Shown: positions 7,501-15,616, counted from the first letter of the stretch. The stretch: DNA of 25,484 bases from HGM13006 sp963649625 (GCA_963649625.1 CAVJIP010000031.1:1-25484), one strand, 5' to 3'. The notes: generated by a model not told the origin, from the letters alone. Numbers and translations: made by a program.

Positions 7501-7529
7501 ATTTTATCACACTTCCCAGAGAAAAGCAA
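7501..7529 (-). promoter_or_regulatory. Sigma-A promoter of the phosphodiester glycosidase gene
   Basis: Read on the minus strand: TTGCTT (7529-7524), 17-base spacer ending in TGA, TAAAAT (7506-7501), an extended -10. It lies about 35 bases before the ATG at 7466. Confidence 0.6.
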
Positions 7530-7646
7530 GCGGCGAAGCGACTCTTTCGCCCCCTTTGTACCGGCAGCCCATGGGCGATTTTGCTTGATTGGGCGAAAAA
7601 TTCCTTAGGATTTTTCATGGTTTGCCGATTCCATTCAATGCCTGCC

Positions 7647-7669
7647 TGTGATATACTAGCTATATCACA
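7647..7669 (+). promoter_or_regulatory. Extended -10 promoter overlapped by a perfect palindrome (operator candidate)
   Basis: Arms TGTGATATA (7647-7655) and TATATCACA (7661-7669) are perfect inverted repeats around CTAGC. The left arm contains TGATATACT (7649-7657), an extended -10 box, about 40 bases before the ATG at 7698. A protein bound to the palindrome would cover the -10 region, so a repressor is the simplest reading. No linked DNA-binding regulator gene is visible other than, possibly, the ParB-like domain of the downstream gene. Confidence 0.65.
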
Positions 7670-7697
7670 CAGACTTCCCCTGAGAGGAGGAATCGCT

Positions 7698-9620
7698 ATG
7701 GCTGACTATGACAGCAGCTCCAACTATAAGCAGGCCAGAGCCATCGGCCGCCGATTTGTCTCGGAGCGGGCGGACTCAGAGTTTAAGGGCTACCTTTTGA
7801 TTTTGGACGATCTGATCGGAAATGTGGAAATCGCCGGTGAGATCAACCTGGGAACCTGTGAAATTCCCATCAACAAAATCATCGGCACCCGAACCGCCGC
7901 CCGGAGCAACGCCTTTGCCGGCAACTTTATGCCTCTGCTGCCGGAAAATACGGAATTTGGTGCCAAATGGATGAAGCTGTACAGCTCCCATATTTCCGAG
8001 GGAATTCGGGAGCCCATCAAGGTCTATGAATATATCAACCGCTACTTTGTCCAGGAGGGCAACAAGCGGGTCAGCGTACTGAAATATCTGGGGGCCGTGG
8101 CCATTGAGGCCAAGGTCACCCGGCTCATTCCCAAGCGGGATGAGAACAACAAGATGATCTCTATTTATTATGAGTTTCTGGACTTTGACCGGCGGGCCAC
8201 CTTCGACAACCTGTGGTTCTCCTACCCCGGCAGCTTTACCAAGCTGGTGAGCCTGGTGGAGGCCTGGCAGGGAGAACACCCGGAGGCCGAGGGCTCCACC
8301 GCCGACCTGATCAACGCCGCCTTTAAGTCCTTCCGGGTCTGCTATAAGGAGGCGGGCTTCGGCAGCATTCCCATTACCTCCGGCGATGCCTTTTTGGAAT
8401 ATGTGAAGATTTACGGCTTCCAGCCCGCCCGCTCCCTGTCCACCATTCGGGAGCAGGTGAAAAGCTGTGCCGCCCAGTTTAAGCTGATTTCCGTCAAGGA
8501 TCCCAATACGGTCAACACCGTGGAGATGAAGTACGACTCCCAAAAGACCCCGCTGTCCTTCTTCTCCCGGCGGCCCCAGAAGCTGAAGGTGGCCTTTGCC
8601 TTTGAAGGCACCCCGGAAACCTCCCTGTGGACCTATGCCCACGATGTGGCCCGCCGCCGTCTGGAGCGGACCCTGGGGGATAAGATCTCCGTCATCACCC
8701 GGTACGCCGTCCCCAGCGGGGAAAGCGCCTATGAGCCCCTTCGGGCCATGATGGAGGAGGAGCCGGACATTCTCTTTGCCACCAGCCCCCATATGTCCGC
8801 CGGAGCCCTGCGGCTCTCCCTGGAATACCCGGAGCGCACCATTCTAAACTGTGACCGGGCCCAGCCCAAGAAAAACATGATCACCTACTTTGCCAAGTTC
8901 TTTGAGGCGGCCTTCCTTTGCGGGGTCATGGCCGGCTCCATGACCCGGACGGGACGGGTGGGCTTTATGTCCACGCCCATGCTCCAGCAGGACGCCACCT
9001 GTGACCTGAACGCCTTTGCCGTGGGGGCCCAGCTGGTCAATCCCACCGCCAAGGTGGTCAATGTGGAGATGTACCGTCCCAACGCCACCGAGCAGGATCA
9101 CGCAGAGGCCCGGTATCTGCTGGCCCAGAAAAGCGTGGACATTGCCCTTTGCCTCCATCAGCTCAACACACCCCAGGTTCGGAAGGGCTTCCCGGGGGTA
9201 TATGCCCAGGTCTATCTGCTTCAGACCCACACCGGCTTTCCCACCGAGTGCATCGGGGCCGCCGCCGTGGACTGGTCCGTGGTGTATAACCAGATGGTGG
9301 GGGACAGCTTTACCACCAAAAACTCCATTCTGGACATTACCCGCAGCGGCATGGACAGTGCCATTCACTTTGGCTGGGGGCTGAATACGGGCCTGTTGGA
9401 TGTGCTGGGGGTGGACTCCTTTATGGGGCACAACGCCATCCGGCTGCTGAATATCTTTAAGGAGCTGGTGCAGACCGGCAAGGTGCATCCCTTTGAGGGG
9501 CCCCTGTTTGACGGAGAGCGGAATATGATTCTGGAGAAGTACGGCACCTTGAACCTGCTGGAGATTCAGAATATGACCTGGCGACACGAGGCCGTGGTGG
9601 ACAGCATTCAGATGGCATAG
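7698..9620 (+). CDS. Cytoplasmic BMP-fold protein with ParB-like N-terminal domain
   Basis: A 640-residue protein. The ATG at 7698 is chosen because AGAGGAGG (7683-7690) precedes it. There is no signal peptide or lipobox, unlike exported BMP/PnrA binding proteins. Residues about 55-145 (IPINKIIGTRTAARSNAF, then YFVQEGNKRVSVLKYLGA at 116-133) resemble the ParB/sulfiredoxin fold, in which a GNxR motif contacts nucleotide. Residues about 295-600 form a basic-membrane-protein (BMP, type I periplasmic-binding) fold: KLKVAFAFEGTPETSLWTYAHDVARRRLE, EPDILFATSPHMS, and later FLCGVMAGSMTRTGRVGFM. B. subtilis Med shows that BMP-fold proteins can act as regulators. A cytoplasmic nucleoside- or other small-molecule-sensing role is inference. 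The gene is followed by a hairpin and a COG3581 gene, probably in one transcript. Confidence 0.8.
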   Translation: MADYDSSSNYKQARAIGRRFVSERADSEFKGYLLILDDLIGNVEIAGEINLGTCEIPINKIIGTRTAARSNAFAGNFMPLLPENTEFGAKWMKLYSSHISEGIREPIKVYEYINRYFVQEGNKRVSVLKYLGAVAIEAKVTRLIPKRDENNKMISIYYEFLDFDRRATFDNLWFSYPGSFTKLVSLVEAWQGEHPEAEGSTADLINAAFKSFRVCYKEAGFGSIPITSGDAFLEYVKIYGFQPARSLSTIREQVKSCAAQFKLISVKDPNTVNTVEMKYDSQKTPLSFFSRRPQKLKVAFAFEGTPETSLWTYAHDVARRRLERTLGDKISVITRYAVPSGESAYEPLRAMMEEEPDILFATSPHMSAGALRLSLEYPERTILNCDRAQPKKNMITYFAKFFEAAFLCGVMAGSMTRTGRVGFMSTPMLQQDATCDLNAFAVGAQLVNPTAKVVNVEMYRPNATEQDHAEARYLLAQKSVDIALCLHQLNTPQVRKGFPGVYAQVYLLQTHTGFPTECIGAAAVDWSVVYNQMVGDSFTTKNSILDITRSGMDSAIHFGWGLNTGLLDVLGVDSFMGHNAIRLLNIFKELVQTGKVHPFEGPLFDGERNMILEKYGTLNLLEIQNMTWRHEAVVDSIQMA

Positions 9621-9639
9621 ATACAAAAATCATCGGTGT

Positions 9640-9661
9640 AGGGCAGCGATTGGGCTGCCCT
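9640..9661 (+). terminator. Intercistronic hairpin
   Basis: AGGGCAGC (9640-9647) and GCTGCCCT (9654-9661), 8 bp, loop of 6, without a T tract. It more likely attenuates transcription or stabilises the upstream message than fully terminates it. Confidence 0.4.
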
Positions 9662-9682
9662 GCGCTGTTTGGAGGTGAAGCC

Positions 9683-10888
9683 ATGGGCCGGATTTCCCCT
9701 TCTCCCAACGCCCGAACCCTACTGGTTCCGGCCATGCTGGACGATCATTTCCCTCTGCTCCAATACGCCCTGTACTCCAAGGACTTTCGCCCGGTGATTC
9801 TGTCCAATGAGGAGGGAATCACCGAGCTGGGGCTGAAATACGTCAACAACGATATGTGCTATCCCTGCATTCTGAATGTGGGCCAGCTTCTCGCCGCACT
9901 GTCCTCCGGGGAATACCCCCTGTCCCATACCTGTCTGCTGATGCCCACCCTGGGCGATGCCTGTCGGGGATCCAACTATATCAGCGCCCTGCGAAAGGCC
10001 GTGAAGGCCGCAGGCTTTTCCCAGGTGCCGGTGCTGTCCATGAACGTTAAGGGCCTGGAGCGGGGCCACTGTGTCCCCATTCATCTGTCCATGGTCTGGC
10101 GGGCCCTGTTTGCCATGTTTTATGGGGATATTCTCATGCAGCTGTGCAATCAGACCCGCCCCTATGAGGCTCTCCCCGGCGGGGCGGAGGCCCTGCGGCA
10201 GCAGTGGTTTCAAAGGCTGGGGCAGGATCTGGAAACTGGCTCCCACCTGACCCTTCCCCATCTGCGAAAAAATCTCCAGGCCATTGCCCGCTCCTTTTCC
10301 GACCTTCCCCGCACCGGCGGCCCAAAGCAGCGGATCGGTATCATCGGCGATGTCTATACCAAATACTGTCACCTGGGAAACTGGAGCGTTGTCTCCTGCC
10401 TGGAGGCCTGGGGCTGTGAGGTCTATGTAGGCGGGCTGAGCTGGTATGTCCAGTATTATCTGGACTCCCACCGGCCGGAGCGGGGCCCTGGACGAGGAGT
10501 CTATCAGGCTCTGGGCCGGTTTCTGTTGGGGCTCCAGCGGGAGATGCTGGGGGCCCTCCGGCAATACGGCTTCCACGCCGGGCCGGATTTTGCCGCCATG
10601 AAGCAGGAGGCTGCCCCCTACGTTCCCCTGGGGATCACCGTAGGGGACGGGTGGCTGCTGGGGGCCGAGGCGGTGGAGATGATTCGTCACGGCTGTCCCA
10701 AGGTTTTGGCCATTCACCCCTTCGGCTGTCTGCCGGGCCATGTGTGCGGCAAAGGGTACTATCCCAGTCTGGGGCGCAGGCTCCCGGAGGGAAAAATCGT
10801 CACCGTGGACGTGGATGCCAGCGGCTCCCGGGTCAGCTTTTACAACCGGGTCAGAATGCTGGTGGATGTGCATCTGCCAGGCTCCTGA
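9683..10888 (+). CDS. 2-hydroxyacyl-CoA dehydratase activator-related protein (COG3581-like), stand-alone
   Basis: A 401-residue protein. The ATG at 9683 is preceded by GGAGGTGA. It matches the C-terminal (DUF2229/COG3581) portion of large proteins related to the 2-hydroxyglutaryl-CoA dehydratase activator HgdC. Diagnostic segments are NNDMCYPCILNVGQLL near residue 60, MPTLGDACRGSNY, GDVYTKYCHLGNW, and HPFGCLPGHVCGKGYYP near the end. The many conserved cysteines suggest an iron-sulphur cluster. The N-terminal ASKHA ATPase half seen in fused homologues is absent, and no dehydratase subunit lies nearby, so classical 2-hydroxyacyl-CoA dehydration is not supported by context. The neighbour is the ParB-like/BMP protein. 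Biological role unknown. Confidence 0.8.
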   Translation: MGRISPSPNARTLLVPAMLDDHFPLLQYALYSKDFRPVILSNEEGITELGLKYVNNDMCYPCILNVGQLLAALSSGEYPLSHTCLLMPTLGDACRGSNYISALRKAVKAAGFSQVPVLSMNVKGLERGHCVPIHLSMVWRALFAMFYGDILMQLCNQTRPYEALPGGAEALRQQWFQRLGQDLETGSHLTLPHLRKNLQAIARSFSDLPRTGGPKQRIGIIGDVYTKYCHLGNWSVVSCLEAWGCEVYVGGLSWYVQYYLDSHRPERGPGRGVYQALGRFLLGLQREMLGALRQYGFHAGPDFAAMKQEAAPYVPLGITVGDGWLLGAEAVEMIRHGCPKVLAIHPFGCLPGHVCGKGYYPSLGRRLPEGKIVTVDVDASGSRVSFYNRVRMLVDVHLPGS

Positions 10889-11229
10889 TGCGGTGCGGCT
10901 TTTGCACGGTATCCTGCAAAATTGCCCCGGCAGTTTGGGGGCTGCTTTGCCCCTGGGAGGCCCGCTATGGTGAATTTTCATGAATTTCAAGGGCAGTTTT
11001 TTGTGTATTTCGTGTATGTCTTTCTCTGACGTACAGTTGTCTCTATGATTGTTTTCCACCGGAAAACACGCAAGAACAAAGCCCTGCAAATTCAAAAAAA
11101 TTTCCATTTTCCAGGAGAGACCCGAAAAAAACAGTTGATTTTTGTAAGTTGACTGCGGTATAATGTTCACATCAAAAATCCGCAGGATTTCATTCGGCGG
11201 AAATAAAATGTGAAGGAGTAAAGTATTCC
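10889..11229. other. Intergenic region between the COG3581-like gene and livK
   Basis: No gene is seen. The first 90 bases hold overlapping GC-rich inverted repeats (GCCCC near 10925 with GGGGC near 10938, and GGGG with GCCCC near 10950) that could end the upstream transcript but have no clear T tract. A TTCATGAA palindrome lies at 10977-10984. A short hairpin, GTTTTCC (11051-11057) and GGAAAAC (11061-11067), sits about 80 bases before the livK -35. The last 100 bases are A/T-rich and contain the livK promoter. Confidence 0.6.
11135..11164 (+). promoter_or_regulatory. Sigma-A promoter of the liv operon
   Basis: TTGATT (11135-11140), 18-base spacer, TATAAT (11159-11164). It is embedded in an A/T-rich stretch and leaves a leader of about 60 bases before the livK ATG at 11230. 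Confidence 0.75.
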
Positions 11230-12462
11230 ATGAAAGCATCCAAAAAAGTTTTGGCAATGCTCCTGGCCTCGGCCATGATGGTCTCCGCTCTGGCGGGCTG
11301 CGGCACCGAGGCCGCCAGCTCTGCAGCGGCTTCCGGTACAGATGCCGCCGCCTCCACCCAGGCTGCCACCGACGGCAAGGTCGTAAAGATCGGTGTGTAT
11401 GAGCCCGCCTCCGGCGACAACGGTGCCGGCGGCAAGCAGGAGACTCTGGGTATGCAGTATGCCAACTCGGTTCAGCCCACCGTAGAGATCGGCGGCGAAA
11501 CCTATACCGTCCAGCTGGAAATCGTTGATAACCAGTCCTCCACCGACAAGGGCCCCTCCGCTGCCCAGCAGCTGGTGTCCGACGGTGTGTCCGTGGTGCT
11601 TGGTTCCTACGGCTCCGCCGTTGCCATTGCCGCCTCTGACGTGTTTAAGAACGGCGGTGTCGCCGCCATCGGCGTGACCTGCACCAACCCCCAGGTCACT
11701 GAGGGCAACGACCACTACTTCCGTATCTGCTTCCTGGATCCCTTCCAGGGCACCGTCCTGGCCAACTTCGCCAGCGGCGACCTGAAGGCCAAGAAGGCCT
11801 ACTGCCTGGCCAAGCTGGGCGACGACTACTCCGTAGGTGTGTGCAACTACTTCATCGAGGCCTTTGAGAAGCTGGGCGGCGAGGTCGTCTATGAGACCTT
11901 CCCCGAGGGCAACTCCGACTTCACCTCCTATGTTACCAACGCCAAGAGCCAGGGCTGCGACGTGTTCTTCGCCCCGGTTTCCATTGAGGCCGCCGCCAAC
12001 ATTGTAGAGCAGGCCAATGTCCAGGGCCTGGGCATCCCCCTGCTGGCCAGCGACACCTGGGACTCCAACGTGGTGGCCAACGCCGCCAAGGGCACCAACA
12101 TTGACATCTATGTGACCACCTTCTATCAGGAGGGCGGCAGCCCCGACTTCGATAAGGGCATCAAGGAGTACATCAACTCCGATGCTACCGCCCTTGCCAA
12201 CAACGGCGGCAACGACCAGCTGGCTGCCGTGTCCGCCATGGGCTATGACGCCTACTTCGTGGCCCTGGAGGCCCTGAAGGCGGCAGGCTCCACGGATCCT
12301 GCCGCAGTAAAGGCCGCCCTTCCCTCTGTGAAGTACACCGGTGTCACCGGCGAGATTTCCTTCAACGAGACCGGCGATGCCAACCGTACCACCGCATTTA
12401 TCAAAAAGTGCAACACCGAAACTGCCGCATGGGATCTGGTTCGTGAGCAGGGCGTTGAATAA
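11230..12462 (+). CDS. livK: Branched-chain amino acid ABC transporter substrate-binding lipoprotein LivK-like
   Basis: A 410-residue extracytoplasmic lipoprotein that captures the substrate for the Liv importer. The N-terminus MKASKKVLAMLLASAMM leads to the lipobox LAGC with lipidated Cys24, followed by a Ser/Ala/Thr-rich linker to about residue 55. The type I periplasmic-binding fold then begins: VVKIGVYEPASGDNGAGGK, VDNQSSTDKGPSAAQQLVSDGVSVVLGSYGS, and VAAIGVTCTNPQVT. The start ATG has AAGGAG 11 bases upstream. The gene leads livHMGF and is preceded by a good sigma-A promoter. Leucine, isoleucine and valine are the family default, but related proteins bind other amino acids or amides, so the ligand is not certain. 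Hairpins after the stop probably raise its level over the membrane subunits. Confidence 0.93.
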   Translation: MKASKKVLAMLLASAMMVSALAGCGTEAASSAAASGTDAAASTQAATDGKVVKIGVYEPASGDNGAGGKQETLGMQYANSVQPTVEIGGETYTVQLEIVDNQSSTDKGPSAAQQLVSDGVSVVLGSYGSAVAIAASDVFKNGGVAAIGVTCTNPQVTEGNDHYFRICFLDPFQGTVLANFASGDLKAKKAYCLAKLGDDYSVGVCNYFIEAFEKLGGEVVYETFPEGNSDFTSYVTNAKSQGCDVFFAPVSIEAAANIVEQANVQGLGIPLLASDTWDSNVVANAAKGTNIDIYVTTFYQEGGSPDFDKGIKEYINSDATALANNGGNDQLAAVSAMGYDAYFVALEALKAAGSTDPAAVKAALPSVKYTGVTGEISFNETGDANRTTAFIKKCNTETAAWDLVREQGVE

Positions 12463-12484
12463 TCACCCATAATCACCCTACCTA

Positions 12485-12508
12485 CCGGAGACCCTACAGG
12501 GTCTCCGG
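12485..12508 (+). terminator. Intercistronic stem-loop after livK
   Basis: A perfect 10-bp stem CCGGAGACCC (12485-12494) and GGGTCTCCGG (12499-12508) with a TACA tetraloop, then CTTTCCC. It lies 23 bases after livK. The T tract is poor, so partial termination or 3'-end protection of livK mRNA is the likely effect. Confidence 0.6.
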
Positions 12509-12540
12509 CTTTCCCGGTGCTGCACCTGCTTTTGGGCTGC

Positions 12541-12576
12541 CTCGAAAGGAACTGGCCCACCCTGGTCTCTTTCGAG
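12541..12576 (+). promoter_or_regulatory. Second leader stem-loop upstream of livH
   Basis: CTCGAAAG (12541-12548) and CTTTCGAG (12569-12576) form a perfect 8-bp stem around a 20-base loop. It ends about 20 bases before the livH ribosome site AGGAGG. It could influence livH translation or mRNA processing. Confidence 0.4.
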
Positions 12577-12609
12577 ACAGCTCAAATTTATCAACTAGGA
12601 GGTTTATCC

Positions 12610-13524
12610 ATGAGTGTCGTTCTTCCCTACCTGCTGTCGGGAATCTCCGTAGGCGGCCAGTATGCGCTGATCGCAATCGGCTATACCATGGTCTACGGCA
12701 TTCTCCGGCTCATCAACTTCGCCCACGGCGACGTGTTTATGGTAGCCGGTGTCATGATGGTTTACCTGAGCACGACCCTTCCTCTGTACATCTCCATGCC
12801 CCTGATACTGATTTTGACGGTGATCATCGGCTTTGCCATTGAGCGTGTGGCCTATAAGCCCCTGCGCTCCGCCCCCAGAATGTCCATTATGATCTCCGCC
12901 ATCGGCGTGAGCTATCTGCTCCAGAACCTGGCGGCCTACATCACCGGCGGTCTGGCCCAGCAGTATCCCACCGTGCCCGGAATCTCCAATTCCGTGAGCA
13001 TCGGCCCCGCCACCACCAAGGTTGTGACCCTGGTGACACCCTTCCTGGTAATTGCCCTGGTGTTCGGCCTGGTAATGCTGATCAACCACACCAAAATCGG
13101 CATGGCCATGCGGGCTGTGGCCAAGGACTACGACACCGCCCAGCTCATGGGTATTCGAATCAACGCCGTCATCAGCGCCACCTTTGTCATTGGCTCCTTC
13201 CTGGCGGCCATCGGCTCCGTGCTGTACTTTACCAACTACACCGCCGTCACCTACACCTCCGGCTCCATGCCGGGCCTGAAGGCCTTTGTGGCCGCTGTGT
13301 TCGGAGGCATCGGCTCCATTCCCGGGGCGGTGATCGGCGCATTTATTATCGGTATCTGTGAAAACATCGTCAAGGGTCTGGAGGCCATGCTGGCCCTGGC
13401 CGGTATCAACCTGAACCTGGGCCTGGCCACCTTCTCCGATGCCGTGACCTTCGCCCTGCTTATCATCATCCTTGTGGTCAAGCCCACCGGCCTGTTCGGT
13501 GAAAAGGCCACCGAGAAAGTCTGA
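12610..13524 (+). CDS. livH: Branched-chain amino acid ABC transporter permease LivH
   Basis: A 304-residue polytopic inner-membrane permease. The N-terminal LLSGISVGGQYALIAIGYTMVYGILRLINFAHGDVFMVAG is the classic LivH signature, and the C-terminal IGSIPGAVIGAFIIGICENI and VVKPTGLFGEK match the usual end. It pairs with LivM to form the translocation pore. The ATG at 12610 is chosen because AGGAGG lies just upstream; an upstream in-frame extension from 12517 would run through the leader hairpin and lacks a ribosome site. It is separated from livK by 147 bases with two stem-loops and from livM by 8 bases. Confidence 0.95.
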   Translation: MSVVLPYLLSGISVGGQYALIAIGYTMVYGILRLINFAHGDVFMVAGVMMVYLSTTLPLYISMPLILILTVIIGFAIERVAYKPLRSAPRMSIMISAIGVSYLLQNLAAYITGGLAQQYPTVPGISNSVSIGPATTKVVTLVTPFLVIALVFGLVMLINHTKIGMAMRAVAKDYDTAQLMGIRINAVISATFVIGSFLAAIGSVLYFTNYTAVTYTSGSMPGLKAFVAAVFGGIGSIPGAVIGAFIIGICENIVKGLEAMLALAGINLNLGLATFSDAVTFALLIIILVVKPTGLFGEKATEKV

Positions 13525-13532
13525 GGTGTGCC

Positions 13533-14777
13533 ATGAAAAAACTTGAAAACAAGCGGGGCACGCTGATTACCGCCTGCATTACCCTTGCGGTGTTCCTGTT
13601 TGTGGGCATTGCGGAAAGGCTGGCGCCCCCCTCCTGGAATATGCTGTTTATGGTGCTGAAAAAGGGCTCCATCTACGCCCTGATCGCAGTTTCCATGAAC
13701 CTGCTCAACGGGTTTACGGGGCTGTTCTCCCTGGGACAGGCGGGCTTTATGCTCCTGGGGGCCTATACCTATGGGATCTTCACCATTCCCGTGGCAGACC
13801 GGGCCTCTGTGTACCAGTACTTTGACGGAGGCGTGATTCAATTCACCCTTCCTGTGCCCCTGGCCCTAATTCTGGCGGGTCTGGTGGCCGCCGCCTTTGC
13901 GGTGCTCATCGGTCTGCCGGTGCTCCGGCTGAAAAGCGACTATCTGGCCATCGCCACTCTGGGCTTTGCGGAGATTATCCGGGCCATTTTCCAGTGGAAC
14001 GTGCTGGGCCCTGTGACCAACGGCTCCAACCTGCTGCGGAAGTTCCCGGTGTTCCAGTCCACCCTCTCCTACTTCCTGGTGGTGGGCATCTGTGTGGCGG
14101 TGATTCTGCTGCTGATCAACTCCTCCTATGGCCGGGCCTTTAAGGCCATCCGGGAGGACGAAATCGCCGCCGAGGCCATGGGCATCAATCTGACCCGGCA
14201 CAAAATGCTCTCCTTCTGTATTTCCTCCTTCTTCGCCGGCATTGGCGGGGCCCTGCTGGCCATGTATCAGACCTCGGTGCAGGCCGCCATCTTCAAGTCC
14301 GCCATGACCTATGAGATTCTTCTGATTGTGGTAATCGGCGGCATCGGCTCCATCTCCGGCAGCATTCTGGCCTCCTTCCTGTACATTGCCTGCAGCGAAT
14401 GGTGGCTGCGCTTCCTGGATCAGGAAACCATTCTCACCACCGGGGGCCGCACCCAGTTTGTGGTGGTCATGGCGGTGATCTTCGTGATTCTCCTGGCCAT
14501 GATGGTGTTCCGGCTGGTTCGGCCCAAGGGAAAGAGCCGTCTGCCCTATGCCCTTGGCGCAGGGGTCAGCAGTGCGGTTTTGGGCTGGCTGGGCTACTTT
14601 GCGGCCACCGGACAGACCAAGGTTCCCCTGCTGCGGAACGGCTTCCGTATGGTGGTATTCTCCGTGATTATCATGATCGTGGTGTTGTTCTTCCGCCAGG
14701 GCATTATGGGCACCAAGGAGCTTCCCGAGCTGTTTCGGAAGCGTCAGAAAACCCCGGAAAAGGAGGCGGCGAAATGA
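13533..14777 (+). CDS. livM: Branched-chain amino acid ABC transporter permease LivM, with extra C-terminal membrane segments
   Basis: A 414-residue permease partner of LivH. ALIAVSMNLLNGFTGLFSLGQAGFMLLGAY is the LivM signature, and GINLTRHKMLSFCISSFFAGIGGALLA is the conserved coupling region contacted by the ATPases. The C-terminus differs from typical 300-350-residue members. After RTQFVVVMAVIFVILLAMMVFRL there is an added basic loop (RPKGKSRL), a further membrane helix (ALGAGVSSAVLGWLGYFA) and a polar loop before the standard FRQGIMGTKE ending. The stop overlaps the livG start by four bases (ATGA). Confidence 0.93.
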   Translation: MKKLENKRGTLITACITLAVFLFVGIAERLAPPSWNMLFMVLKKGSIYALIAVSMNLLNGFTGLFSLGQAGFMLLGAYTYGIFTIPVADRASVYQYFDGGVIQFTLPVPLALILAGLVAAAFAVLIGLPVLRLKSDYLAIATLGFAEIIRAIFQWNVLGPVTNGSNLLRKFPVFQSTLSYFLVVGICVAVILLLINSSYGRAFKAIREDEIAAEAMGINLTRHKMLSFCISSFFAGIGGALLAMYQTSVQAAIFKSAMTYEILLIVVIGGIGSISGSILASFLYIACSEWWLRFLDQETILTTGGRTQFVVVMAVIFVILLAMMVFRLVRPKGKSRLPYALGAGVSSAVLGWLGYFAATGQTKVPLLRNGFRMVVFSVIIMIVVLFFRQGIMGTKELPELFRKRQKTPEKEAAK

Positions 14778-15616
14778 GTCAGAACGTGCTCCATGTAGAA
14801 AATGTCACCATGCAGTTTGGCGGTGTGGTGGCGGTCAACGGACTGAGCCTGGATGTAAACAAGGGCGAAATCGTTGCCCTGATCGGCCCCAACGGCGCCG
14901 GAAAAACCACCGCCTTTAACTGCATCACCGGGGTTTATGAGCCCACCAACGGTCTGGTGTCCTTTTTGGGCAGCCCCATGGTGGAGAATCATCCCCAGGG
15001 CAAAATGAAGCGGCTGTATTCCGGGGAGCATCAGGGAGAATACACCCATGTGATCAGCCCCACCCCGGACAAAATCACAAAGCTGGGGGTGGCCCGTACC
15101 TTCCAGAACATCCGGCTGTTTTCTCAGCTCACCGTCTTTGACAATGTGCTCATTGCCAAGCATATGCGGGCCAAGCACAACTGGTTCACCTCCACCTTCC
15201 GGCTCAGCTATGGGGAGGAAAAGCGGATGCGGGAGGAGACCGCCGCCCTGCTGGAGGAGCAGAATCTGCTCCATCTCAAGGACGAAATCGCAGGTTCCCT
15301 TCCCTACGGCCTCCAGCGCCGTCTGGAGATCGCCCGGGCCCTGGCCACCAATCCCAAGCTCCTGCTGCTGGATGAGCCTGCCGCAGGCATGAATCCCCAG
15401 GAGACCCAGGAGCTGACGGACTTTATCCTGGAGATTCGGGACAAATACGACCTTACCGTCTTTATGATCGAGCATCATATGGATCTGGTTATGCAGATTT
15501 CCGACCGAATCTATGTTCTGGATTTCGGCAAGCTCATTGCCTCCGGCACACCCGCAGAGGTACAGAGCAACCAGCGGGTCATCGACGCATACTTGGGGGT
15601 GAGCAGCGATGCTTAA
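14774..15616 (+). CDS. livG: Branched-chain amino acid ABC transporter ATPase LivG
   Basis: A 280-residue cytoplasmic ATPase. Walker A is GPNGAGKTT near residue 40, the signature region is LPYGLQRRLEIARALA, and Walker B is LLLLDEPAAGMNP, followed by the switch His in MIEHHMDLV. LPYG instead of LSGG is usual for LivG. A segment of about 25 residues between FLGSPMV and KLGVARTFQN (QGKMKRLYSGEHQGEYTHV and following) is longer than in E. coli LivG. The ATG at 14774 overlaps the livM stop and fixes the start by translational coupling. The stop overlaps livF by eight bases. Confidence 0.95.
   Translation: MSQNVLHVENVTMQFGGVVAVNGLSLDVNKGEIVALIGPNGAGKTTAFNCITGVYEPTNGLVSFLGSPMVENHPQGKMKRLYSGEHQGEYTHVISPTPDKITKLGVARTFQNIRLFSQLTVFDNVLIAKHMRAKHNWFTSTFRLSYGEEKRMREETAALLEEQNLLHLKDEIAGSLPYGLQRRLEIARALATNPKLLLLDEPAAGMNPQETQELTDFILEIRDKYDLTVFMIEHHMDLVMQISDRIYVLDFGKLIASGTPAEVQSNQRVIDAYLGVSSDA

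Noticed and set aside
7647..7669. A CRP-type site (TGTGA and TCACA)
   Set aside because: The half-sites are separated by 13 bases rather than 6, and clostridia of this type lack E. coli-style CRP control.
9719..11257. A 512-codon minus-strand open frame
   Set aside because: It is the shadow of the COG3581-like gene and of the livK promoter region; its composition is that of antisense GC-rich DNA.
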